Assembly: GCF_018732085.1 (NCBI RefSeq)
Contig: NZ_CP076103.1
Coordinates: 4,092,001 to 4,156,000, forward strand
Source: Lysobacter capsici
Lineage (GTDB): Bacteria; Pseudomonadota; Gammaproteobacteria; Xanthomonadales; Xanthomonadaceae
Direction: 5' to 3'
Length of the DNA: 64,000 nt
Of the stretch, positions 27,195 through 35,167 are shown piece after piece. The notes under the pieces were generated by a model that did not search any database, was not told where the DNA came from, and saw only the letters and a list, made by a program, of their open reading frames with translations. Both the position numbers and the translations under genes were made by a program. Position 1 is the first letter of the stretch. Each line of letters opens with the position of its first letter.

Positions 27195-28245
27195 CCAGGC
27201 GCTCGGCATAACGCTGCCCCATCCGTTGCCACGAACAATGTTCGACCGCGTAGGCGCGCGCGGCTTCGCCCTTCGCACGCAGGCCGTCGCGATCGGCGAG
27301 CAGGTCGACGATCGCCGCGGCCCAGGCCTCGGCGTCCTGCTCCGGCAGCCGCCGGCCCAGGTCGGGATGCGCGATGGCGTCGCGCAATCCTTCCAGATCG
27401 GCGGCCAATACATAGCGCCGGCTCATGGCCGCTTCCAGCGCGACCAGCCCGAAACCTTCCGGATCGCCGTCGACCCGGATGTTCGGCATCAGCAGCAGAT
27501 CGCATTGCGCAAGCCGTTGCGCCTTGCTCGCCTCGTCGACATCGCCCCACAGCCGCACGCAATCCTCCAGGCCGGCGCGTCGTATCGCCTGTGCGATCGC
27601 CGCGCGCTCGGGACCATCGCCTACGATATCCAGGCGCACCGACGCTCGCGCTGCGCACACGCGCGGCATCACGTTGTGTACGAACCACAACGCGCCCTTG
27701 CGCCGAACCAGCCGCCCGAGGATCAGCAAGGCGGGCGACGAATCGTCTCCACCGCCGATTTCCGGTATCGGCGACTCGCTCGCACCGGGATGGATCAATG
27801 CACATCGCGACTCATCCACGCCGCGAGCGATCACCGCATCGAGCACGAACCGGCTGATGCAGATGTACGCATCCATGCGACCGAGGAAAAAACGCCGCAG
27901 ATACCATTGGTACAGCCGATTCGGATAGGTCACATCCAGACCGTGGACCACCACCGCCACCGGCACCCCGGCCCAGCGCGCGGGCACCGCCAGCAGCGAC
28001 AGCACCGGATCGCCGAGCAGCAACACCCGGACCCGGCCGCGCAGCAGGCCCCAGCCCAGACGCAGCAACGAAGCGAGCACGAACACCGGCAATCCCCACG
28101 GCCCGGCGCGCCAGCGCAGCAGCGTCAGCGGCCGCAGGGCGCTCAGTTCGGTCGCGATGCGATGACTCAACTGCTGCATGCCCCCGCGCGACGGCGGAAA
28201 CTTGCGGGTGATGTACCAGATCGACTTCAAGGCATATGCCGCCAT
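27181..28245 (-). CDS. Glycosyltransferase family 4-type protein
   Basis: 354 residues from the ATG at 28245, overlapping the GT2 gene by 19 bases. The N-terminal Rossmann domain begins IWYITRKFPPSRGGMQQL, the usual acceptor-side GGxxxh motif. The C-terminal GT1/GT-B domain has LLILGRLVRRKGA, LDIVGDGPER and EGFGLVALEAAMS, the E-x7-E sugar-nucleotide site. It should be a retaining GT-B enzyme transferring a hexose from a nucleotide sugar on the cytoplasmic face. Its overlaps with both neighbours show an operon. Confidence 0.92.
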   Translation of the reverse strand: MAAYALKSIWYITRKFPPSRGGMQQLSHRIATELSALRPLTLLRWRAGPWGLPVFVLASLLRLGWGLLRGRVRVLLLGDPVLSLLAVPARWAGVPVAVVVHGLDVTYPNRLYQWYLRRFFLGRMDAYICISRFVLDAVIARGVDESRCALIHPGASESPIPEIGGGDDSSPALLILGRLVRRKGALWFVHNVMPRVCAARASVRLDIVGDGPERAAIAQAIRRAGLEDCVRLWGDVDEASKAQRLAQCDLLLMPNIRVDGDPEGFGLVALEAAMSRRYVLAADLEGLRDAIAHPDLGRRLPEQDAEAWAAAIVDLLADRDGLRAKGEAARAYAVEHCSWQRMGQRYAERLDALV

Positions 28246-29285
28246 TCCGCGCGCCGCCGGCTCAGCTGTTGCTCCTCCAGCAACCGGCGGTTCACCACCA
28301 GCTGATTCGCCAGCAGTCCCACCGCGCCGCCGATCGCGCCGGCCAGCACCGCCGTCGCGGCCAGAATCAACGACTGGATGTGGCCGTCGCCGCGACCGTG
28401 AAGGTATTCGAACAGGAAGCTCGCGCCGATCCCAAGGCCCAGCAAGGCCGCCAGGCCCGACGGCACCAGGAAGAATTCCAGCGGCCGGTAGATCAGGAAC
28501 GAGCGCAGGATCGTCAGAATCGAGCGGGCGATGTACTCGGGCACGCTGCGGATCAGCCGCGACGGCCTCGTGGGTGGATTGACCTCGACCGCAACGCCCT
28601 TGATCCGCACGCCGGTCTGGCCGGCCTGGATCAAGGTTTCCAATGTATAGGTGTAACGCGAATAGACGTTGACCCGCATCGCCGCGTCGCGGCTGTAGGC
28701 ACGAAAACCGCTGGTGGCGTCCTCGATGTCGACGCCCGATACCGCCCGCACCACCCGGCTGCCCAGGCGCTGCAGGCGTTTCTTCCACCAAGGAAAGTGG
28801 CCGATGCGCTCGATCGGCCGGCAGCCGACCACGATGTCGGCGCGGCCGGCCACGATCTCGGCGACCATGCGCGGAATCGCCGACGCATCGTACTGATTGT
28901 CGCCGTCGACGTTGACGATGACATCCGCGCCGCGACGGCACGCCGCTTCCAGGCCGGCCGAAAACGCATGCGCCAGCCCGCGATTGCCCGCAAAGCGCAA
29001 CACGGCATGCGCCCCGTGGTCGAGTGCGACTTGCGTGGTCTCATCGGTCGAGCCATCGTCGATGACCAGCCACTCCACCGATTGCACGCCGCCGATGAAC
29101 GAGGGCAGCGCGGCAAGCGTGTCCGGCAACTGTCCGGCTTCGTCGCGGCAAGGAATCTGGATGACCACCTTGATCGGTCTGCGCGCCGTTTTCTCGCATC
29201 CGATCGCCACCGGCTCGGACAGCACCGCGTTGCCGGCATGACGAACCGCGATGTCTTGCGTGCGAAACGATCTGCGAGCGTTCAT
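28227..29285 (-). CDS. Membrane glycosyltransferase family 2 (polyprenyl-phosphate sugar transferase type)
   Basis: 352 residues with a near-perfect AGGAGGT site 6 bases before the ATG. GT-A domain: VVIQIPCRDEAGQLPDTLAA, VIDDGSTDET, then the metal-binding NVDGDNQYD and ATSGFRAYSRDAA. These match DPM1/ArnC-like enzymes that charge polyprenyl phosphate with a sugar. Two C-terminal helix pairs (about 250-280 and 290-325) anchor it in the membrane. The product would be the lipid-linked donor used by the GT-C protein encoded just upstream. The strong SD suggests the highest translation in the cassette. Confidence 0.92.
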   Translation of the reverse strand: MNARRSFRTQDIAVRHAGNAVLSEPVAIGCEKTARRPIKVVIQIPCRDEAGQLPDTLAALPSFIGGVQSVEWLVIDDGSTDETTQVALDHGAHAVLRFAGNRGLAHAFSAGLEAACRRGADVIVNVDGDNQYDASAIPRMVAEIVAGRADIVVGCRPIERIGHFPWWKKRLQRLGSRVVRAVSGVDIEDATSGFRAYSRDAAMRVNVYSRYTYTLETLIQAGQTGVRIKGVAVEVNPPTRPSRLIRSVPEYIARSILTILRSFLIYRPLEFFLVPSGLAALLGLGIGASFLFEYLHGRGDGHIQSLILAATAVLAGAIGGAVGLLANQLVVNRRLLEEQQLSRRRAEWRHMP

Positions 29286-29395
29286 CGTTCGACCTCCTAT
29301 CCGATTCCATGGCGAAGACCTCGCCTTGCATCCGCCGGCGGGCGAACGCGTTTCGATCTACGTCCCGTTCCTGCGGACGCAGCCTGCGCGGCGGC

Positions 29396-31456
29396 CTAGC
29401 GACCGATCTGGACCACTGTCCAATCGCTGATCTCTTCACGGGTGCCGTGGGCCGGCTCGCCCATCGAGGTGACCCGGCGCAGGCGCCGGATCTGCAATTT
29501 CGCCACCTCGACCGAATCGGCGCGGCCGAGATCCAGCCCGGCGGCAGACACCACTCGGCAACCGTGCATCGGCGCGGCGCACACCGCGTTCCATTGCGAA
29601 CCCGCGACCGGCGCGACCGGTACCACCCGCGCGCCGAATCCGCTGATCAACGCGCTCGCCAACGGGCCGGCCGCGACGACATAGCTGACCTGATCGCGCG
29701 GCAGCTGCGCGGCGATCGCCGCGACCTGCGCGACCATCCCGGCATCCTCGCGCAGCAACAAGGTGTCGCGCTGCGACCACAGCAGATTCGCGCCGAGCGC
29801 CAGGCTGACCACGGCCACCGCGGCGTAGGCATACGGCGTGCGCCAACGCCGCGAAAGGGCCGCGCAGCCGAGCGCGGCGAACACGACGAAAGCCGGAAAC
29901 ACCGCCGGCGCCCAACGTCGCGCGGCCCAAATATGGTCGGGCGAGACCATCGGTTTCCACAGATAGACCAAGGTGGGCACCAGCAGGAACACCAGCGCCC
30001 AGGCCCTGACCGAGCCGGGCGTCCCGCGCCATGCCCACGCTGCCGCGAACGCCGCGCCGATGCCCGCGGCGATCGCCACCGGCAGCGACAGGTACGCGGC
30101 GACATTGACCAGGCTCGCTTCGCGATAGTCGCGCAGCCCGTTCAACTGCGGCACCAGCTTCGACTCGATCAAGGCATACGGCTGCAGATGCGGGCGCATC
30201 CACATCGCGTAGACGAACAGCGCCACCATCGCCAGCGCGACCGGCCATGCGCCGCGTTCGGCGAACCTTGCCGGAATGCGCAACGCGGCGTTGGCCTGCA
30301 TGCAGCGTGCAAGGCAGGCGCACAGCGCGGTCGCGATGATCGCGCCCAGCACCATGTCGGCCAGGCCGACCAGATAGGGCTGCACGAAAACGAGAAAATA
30401 GCCGAGCGCCAGCGCGGTGACCGCCGCGCAACCGAAGGCGATTTCCTGCAGTGCCGGATTGAACCGACCGGCTCGCCGGCCGCGATCGATCGCCACCGCC
30501 GCCAGCCAGGCCGCAACGATCGCCAGCGGGAAAATGACCGCGTCGATGCGCACGAAACCGGCCATGCCGATCAATGCGCCGGCAGTAACACCAAGCGTGC
30601 GCGAACGCCTGGTCAAAGCGATCATCGCCAGCAGTGCGCCGTTGAGCGCGAACCAGCTGCAGAACGGCTCGCTCAGGCTGTTCCTGGAAATCCACACCTG
30701 CGCCGGCTGCAACGCGTACACCACCAACGCGGCGATGGCCCACATGCGCTGCGACGGTTTCAATATGCGCCGGGTCAAGGCGAAGAACGCCAGACAGTTG
30801 AGCACGCCGACGATCGCATTGAAGCGGAATATTCCCTGCGAACCGAGCGACGATCCGAGCATCGCCATCCACACCGGGGTGGCCGCCGAAAACTGGAACG
30901 TCCAGCGCCCCCGGGTGGGATAGATGCCCGGCAATTCCGGCGCGCGACCGCGCTCGATCGCAAGGATGGCGGGATCATCGGCGATGCCGAGCGCGCGCAG
31001 ATCGACGGCCGACCCACCGGTGCGCAACAGATGCAGCGCGTGCTGGGCATAGATGCCTTCGTCGCGTTCGCCGAGCAGGCTTTCCTTGGGAAAGAAGGCG
31101 TACAAGGCGCCGGCGACCATCACGATCGCGGCGACGGCGACGATGCCCAGCGGTTTCGCGCGCGGCGTTGCGTGCATTCGTATCCGGCTCGCGAGCCCGA
31201 TCCACGGTCGCTCCCGCCAGCACCACACGCCGGCCAGCAACCAACCCGCGATGCCGATCCACAACGGCGAAAACAATCCGGCCAATGCCAACGCGACCAT
31301 CGCCAGCGTCGCCACGGCACTGCCCACGCACAGCACGATGAGCGCATGGGAACGAAGATCCCGGGTTTCATGTCCGATCGAGGCGAGCGTCCATGCCCCT
31401 AGCGGATACACCGCCAACCACACGCCAAGCTTCGCCAGCGCTCCCAGATAATCCAT
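29396..31456 (-). CDS. GT39/ArnT-like polytopic glycosyltransferase (GT-C fold)
   Basis: 686 residues, GAGGG 7 bases before the ATG. Some thirteen membrane helices. After the third helix the first large loop carries GERDEGIYAQ, equivalent to the acidic DE motif of GT-C enzymes (ArnT, PMT, GT39) that use polyprenyl-phosphate sugars. RNSLSEPFCSWFALNGALLA and GFVRIDAVIFPLAI follow. The C-terminal 130 residues are soluble and periplasmic. It should transfer a sugar from a lipid donor to an acceptor outside the cytoplasm; the acceptor (lipid, glycan or protein) is unknown. First gene of the cassette, with 110 bases before the GT2 gene. Confidence 0.85.
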   Translation of the reverse strand: MDYLGALAKLGVWLAVYPLGAWTLASIGHETRDLRSHALIVLCVGSAVATLAMVALALAGLFSPLWIGIAGWLLAGVWCWRERPWIGLASRIRMHATPRAKPLGIVAVAAIVMVAGALYAFFPKESLLGERDEGIYAQHALHLLRTGGSAVDLRALGIADDPAILAIERGRAPELPGIYPTRGRWTFQFSAATPVWMAMLGSSLGSQGIFRFNAIVGVLNCLAFFALTRRILKPSQRMWAIAALVVYALQPAQVWISRNSLSEPFCSWFALNGALLAMIALTRRSRTLGVTAGALIGMAGFVRIDAVIFPLAIVAAWLAAVAIDRGRRAGRFNPALQEIAFGCAAVTALALGYFLVFVQPYLVGLADMVLGAIIATALCACLARCMQANAALRIPARFAERGAWPVALAMVALFVYAMWMRPHLQPYALIESKLVPQLNGLRDYREASLVNVAAYLSLPVAIAAGIGAAFAAAWAWRGTPGSVRAWALVFLLVPTLVYLWKPMVSPDHIWAARRWAPAVFPAFVVFAALGCAALSRRWRTPYAYAAVAVVSLALGANLLWSQRDTLLLREDAGMVAQVAAIAAQLPRDQVSYVVAAGPLASALISGFGARVVPVAPVAGSQWNAVCAAPMHGCRVVSAAGLDLGRADSVEVAKLQIRRLRRVTSMGEPAHGTREEISDWTVVQIGR

Positions 31457-31798
31457 TGAAAGCCCTCAATAGAGGTCCGAGTCTACGTGGCGTTCAGCTG
31501 ATTAACTGCACAACTCGTCAAGCTTCAAGGTGGATTTATTGTGTAGCTGCGGCGAGCGCTGAATTCATGAATTCGCGCACATAATCGTTGCTTATCGCGT
31601 CGTAAATACCAGCGGAAACCGCTCGATTCGGCATCGCCGCCACAAAACGGATTGTCGGCCGAAAACCGGACACGCGTCGATGCAGTTCGAACGAAACAAC
31701 ACGTCGCGATGGCGGCGCGCTGTCGCCATGGCGCGAACGATCAGCGCCGGTGATCGATGCGAATCACGACCACGCCGTCGCCAGTTGTCAGCCGACGA
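31457..31798. other. 342-base gap
   Basis: Carries the promoter of the glycosylation cassette (leftward) and the 3' side of the TetR gene. It is somewhat A+T-richer than its surroundings. The only regular element is a perfect 14-base palindrome GAATTCATGAATTC at 31561-31574, about 105 bases upstream of the cassette start. No gene is visible. Confidence 0.5.
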
Positions 31799-32524
31799 TC
31801 ATCGCTTCGCGCGCGAGGACGATTTTTTCTTCGCCGTCACGGCGGCGGCGCGTTGCTCGACCCGCCCCGACAGCAGCAACTCGATCGCGAGCCCGGCGTC
31901 GGCGGGATCGACGCGCTGGTCGCTGATCACGTCGGCGTAGATGAAGGATTCGGCCAGGCGCACCACCAGATAGGCCAGGGTGTCGATGTTCAACGGCAAC
32001 TCGAGCGCGCCGCGTTCGCTTTCGAACTGCAACAGGCCGCGCACCTTGTCGATCACCCGCGCCTGCAGCGGGCCGTGCTTGGAGGTCATCAGCCGCAGGG
32101 CGAATTCGGCGTCGAGCTCGATAAAACGGCGCAGCGGGCGGTAACGCAGCATCGCCCGGATCGCGTACTCGCAGGTCGCCGCGATGCGCTGGGCGCCGCG
32201 TCCGTGCGAGGCGGCCGCGGCCTGATCGAGCAAGGGTTCGCACAGCGACCAGATCACCTCGCCGAGCAATTGCTCGCGGCTGCCGACCCAGCGGAACGCG
32301 GTGGCCCGGCCGATGCCCAACTGCGCGGCCAGCGCGCCGATATCGAGCCGTTCGCCGTCGACCCAGCCCCGCCTCGCCAGCCGGAACAGGTCCAGCGGAG
32401 TGATCCGCGGCGCGCTCCGCTCGCGCAGGGCCTGGCCCAGGCGGGTCAAGGCGGCCGGTTTCGAAGCGGCCGATTTCGATGGAGCCGACTTCGACAAGGC
32501 CGATTTCGCTGCGGATCTGGGCAT
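31799..32524 (-). CDS. TetR-family regulator (QsdR-like)
   Basis: 241 residues. A short SKSA-type repeat tail (residues 5-25) precedes the helix-turn-helix: DIGALAAQLGIGRATAFRWVGSREQLLGEV. The threonine/tyrosine recognition helix is atypical (ATAFRWVG), as in QsdR-like TetR proteins (family recalled, moderate certainty). A C-terminal ligand domain follows, and the last 15 residues are Lys/Ser/Arg-rich. It is divergent from the acyl-CoA dehydrogenase; the 82 bases between the two genes hold a promoter overlapped by a perfect inverted repeat, so it probably represses the dehydrogenase. Confidence 0.88.
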   Translation of the reverse strand: MPRSAAKSALSKSAPSKSAASKPAALTRLGQALRERSAPRITPLDLFRLARRGWVDGERLDIGALAAQLGIGRATAFRWVGSREQLLGEVIWSLCEPLLDQAAAASHGRGAQRIAATCEYAIRAMLRYRPLRRFIELDAEFALRLMTSKHGPLQARVIDKVRGLLQFESERGALELPLNIDTLAYLVVRLAESFIYADVISDQRVDPADAGLAIELLLSGRVEQRAAAVTAKKKSSSRAKR

Positions 32525-32550
32525 CGCGGCAGCTTAGTCGAATCCATAAC

Positions 32551-32587
32551 TTGACGCCATATGAGTCGTATCGCATAAATGACTCAT
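32551..32587 (+). promoter_or_regulatory. Promoter and operator of the acyl-CoA dehydrogenase
   Basis: TTGACG (32551-32556), 17 bases, then CATAAA (32574-32579) forms a plausible sigma-70 promoter. ATGAGTC (32561-32567) and GACTCAT (32581-32587) are exact inverted arms with a 13-base spacer that straddle the -10 box. A protein bound there would block polymerase; the divergent TetR gene is the obvious candidate. Confidence 0.55.
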
Positions 32588-32606
32588 CCCAAGCCGGACC
32601 GCCGCC

Positions 32607-34409
32607 ATGAGCTCCAGCCCTTTAATCGACCGCCGCCACCTCGATTTCATGCTGTACGAATTGCTGCGGGTCGACACCCTGACCGCTTATTCGCGCTACG
32701 CCGAGCACAGCCGCGAAACCTTCGACGCGGCAATCGAACTGGCGCACCAGCTCGCGGTCAGCAAGTTCCTGCCGCACAACCGCAAGAGCGACCTGCACGA
32801 GCCGCATATGGTCGACGGCAAGGTCGAACTGATCCCGGAGATCGGCGAAGGCCTGCGCGCCTTCAACGAAGCCGGCTTCATGGCGGTGCTGGCCGACTAC
32901 GACGATGGCGGCATGCAACTGCCGTTCGTGATCGGCGCGGTGTGCGACTGCATGTTCTCGGCGGCCAATCCGTCGACGGTGGCGTACCCGGCCTTGGCGC
33001 GCGGCGCGGCCAACCTGCTCGAAGCCTACGGCGACGAGCAGCAGAAGCGTTTGTACATGAAGCCGATCGTCGACGGTCGCTACTACGGCACCATGTGCCT
33101 GTCCGAACCGCAGGCCGGCTCCTCGCTGGCCGACATCAAGACCATCGCCGAGCCGCAGGCCGACGGCAGTTATCGCCTCAGCGGCGCGAAGATGTGGATC
33201 TCGGCCGGCGATCATGAGCTGGGCGAGAACATCGTGCATCTGGTGCTGGCGAAGATCCCGGGCGGTCCGGCCGGCGTGCGCGGCATCAGTCTGTTCATCG
33301 TGCCGCGCTGGCGCGTGGACGACGACGGCACGCGCACGCAACGCAACGACGTGCGCCTGGCCGGGCTCAATCACAAGATGGGCCAGCGCGGCAGCGTCAA
33401 CACCTTCCTGAAGTTCGGCGAGGCCGGCGATTGCCACGGCTATCTGGTCGGCGAACCGCACCAGGGCCTGAGTTACATGTTCCACATGATGAACGAGGAA
33501 CGCATCGGCGTCGGCCTGGGCGCGGTGCAGCAAGGCAGCATGGCCTACCTGTATTCCTTGCAGTACGCGCGCGAGCGGCGTCAGGGCCGGCATCCCGACC
33601 AGAAGGATCCTGGCTCCGCGCCGGTGGCGTTGATCGAACACGCCGATGTGCGGCGCATGCTGTTGCAGCAAAAGTGCTGGGTCGAAGGCGCGCAAGCGCT
33701 GGGGTTCTACACCGCGCTGCTCGTCGACCAGGGCCGCGATCCGGACGAGACCGTACGCAACGAAAGCCATCTGCTATTGGACTTGCTCACGCCGATCATC
33801 AAGGCCTGGGGCTCGGATTATTCGCTCAAGGCCAACGAACTGGCGATCCAGATTCTCGGCGGCTACGGCTATACCCGCGAGTATCCGGTCGAGCAGTGCT
33901 ACCGCGACAATCGCATCAACCCGATCCATGAGGGCACCAACGGCATCCAGGCGCTGGACCTGCTCGGGCGCAAGGCGATGATGCACAACGGTGCGGCGTT
34001 GAAGTTGTTGCTGCGGGAGATCGGTTCGACCTGCGCCGATGCGGGCTCGCTGCCGGAGTTGGCCGCGTTGGCTGCGCAGTTGCAGGCCGGAGCGACGTTG
34101 GCCGGGGAGACGACGATGGCGGTGGGTCAGCGCATGGCGGCGGGTGAGGTTCGGTTGGCGTTGGCCAATGCGGCGCATTACATGACCTTGCTGGGTCATC
34201 TGACGATTGCGTGGCTGTGGTTGCGTCAGGCGGCGATTGCGCAGCGGGCGCTTGCCGGGGCCGGGGACGCCGATACGGCGTTTTATCTGGGCAAGTTGCA
34301 GGCTTGTCGGTTTTTCTTTGCCACTGAGTTGCCGCAGATTGAGTTGGCGGCTCGGTTGGTGGGTGGGGCTGAGCCTAGTGCCTATGAGATGCAGGCGGAT
34401 TGGTTTTGA
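32607..34409 (+). CDS. Acyl-CoA dehydrogenase, long (about 600-residue) DmdC/FadE-type
   Basis: 600 residues, longer than the 380-400 of classical acyl-CoA dehydrogenases and matching the four-domain subfamily that includes DmdC. FAD/acyl-binding landmarks: MCLSEPQAGSSLADIKT, then KMWISAGDHEL; NEERIGVGLGAVQQG; AIQILGGYGYTREYPVEQ; and NPIHEGTNGIQALDLLGRK, whose Glu is the expected catalytic base. It should oxidise an acyl-CoA to the enoyl-CoA, passing electrons to ETF. The C-terminal 120 residues form the extra helical domain. From about 33985 to the end the DNA switches to many TTG/GTT/GGT codons. No SD is visible. Substrate unknown. Confidence 0.93.
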   Translation: MSSSPLIDRRHLDFMLYELLRVDTLTAYSRYAEHSRETFDAAIELAHQLAVSKFLPHNRKSDLHEPHMVDGKVELIPEIGEGLRAFNEAGFMAVLADYDDGGMQLPFVIGAVCDCMFSAANPSTVAYPALARGAANLLEAYGDEQQKRLYMKPIVDGRYYGTMCLSEPQAGSSLADIKTIAEPQADGSYRLSGAKMWISAGDHELGENIVHLVLAKIPGGPAGVRGISLFIVPRWRVDDDGTRTQRNDVRLAGLNHKMGQRGSVNTFLKFGEAGDCHGYLVGEPHQGLSYMFHMMNEERIGVGLGAVQQGSMAYLYSLQYARERRQGRHPDQKDPGSAPVALIEHADVRRMLLQQKCWVEGAQALGFYTALLVDQGRDPDETVRNESHLLLDLLTPIIKAWGSDYSLKANELAIQILGGYGYTREYPVEQCYRDNRINPIHEGTNGIQALDLLGRKAMMHNGAALKLLLREIGSTCADAGSLPELAALAAQLQAGATLAGETTMAVGQRMAAGEVRLALANAAHYMTLLGHLTIAWLWLRQAAIAQRALAGAGDADTAFYLGKLQACRFFFATELPQIELAARLVGGAEPSAYEMQADWF

Positions 34410-34465
34410 TTGTTGATCATGGCGTTGCGCGGGTTGTAGCGCTGGCTTGTTCGGTTTTTTTTTGA

Positions 34466-35130
34466 GAGCAAGGTCAACAGCTTCCACCGCTGAAGCAGCG
34501 GGTTACTTTCTTTTGTCAAAAGCGACAAAAGAAAGGTAACCAAAGAAAAACGCTTTTCTTTGAATCAAGTGCCCGCAAGTTCGGAGCAGACGCGGGCATG
34601 CGCCACACGGGACATCCTGTCCCGGTGGCGCACGGCGCACATCCATGTGCGCCGCCCTCCGGGTGTGCTGTTGTTCTCGCAAGTCAGCGGCCTCGCAGCG
34701 CTGGATGAACTGCGCGTATCCAGACCCGAGCGAAAACCGCATGGCCTCCCTGTAGGAGCGGCGCAAGCCGCGACCGCGGGAACACAACTACGTCGAAAAC
34801 TACGAGGTGGCCGTAGTCGCGCGGTCGCGGCTTGCGCCGCTCCTACAGGGAGGCCATATGGCTTTCGCCTCATTTCAATCGTCGCGCCCAACGCTGCGAG
34901 GCCGCTGACTCGCGTTAGCAAAAGCACACCCGGAGGGCGACGCGCATGGATGCGCGTCGCGCGCCACCGGGACATGGATGTCCCGTGTGGCGCGTGCCCG
35001 CGTCAGCTCCGCACTTGCGGGCCCTTGATCCACAAAAAAGCGTTTTTCTTTGGTTACCTTTCTTTTGTCGCTTTTGACAAAAGAAAGTAACTCGGCCGCT
35101 TGCGGACGAAAGCCGTTGATCTTGCCTCTA
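34466..35130. repeat. Giant imperfect inverted repeat with nested hairpins
   Basis: The two halves (about 34466-34780 and 34820-35130) are diverged reverse complements along their whole length. In the left arm: hairpin 1 at 34502-34540 (TTACTTTCTTTTGTC/GACAAAAGAAAG), hairpin 2 at 34571-34597 (GCCCGC/GCGGGC), hairpin 3 at 34602-34629 (GGGACA/TGTCCC inside GCCAC/GTGGC), hairpin 4 at 34634-34653 (GGCGCAC/GTGCGCC). The right arm has the same four; its hairpin 4 (34939-34958) reads GACGCGC/GCGCGTC, two paired substitutions that keep the stem. The innermost parts are family C repeats. No protein gene: the frames inside are Arg/Pro-rich and mirror each other. Confidence 0.8.
34747..34856. repeat. 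Central inverted pair of family C repeats
   Basis: TGTAGGAGCGGCGCAAGCCG with CGACCGCG (34751-34778) faces its exact complement (about 34820-34851). Both are continued outward by GGCCTCCC and its complement. They form the core of the large inverted repeat. Confidence 0.88.
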
Positions 35131-35167
35131 AAAACAACCGCAAATACAGCATGCGCACAACCACCCC

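Noticed and set aside
34503..35090. Open frames on both strands in the giant inverted repeat
   Set aside because: They encode near-identical peptides from mirrored DNA and are Arg/Pro-rich; structure, not protein, is what is conserved.
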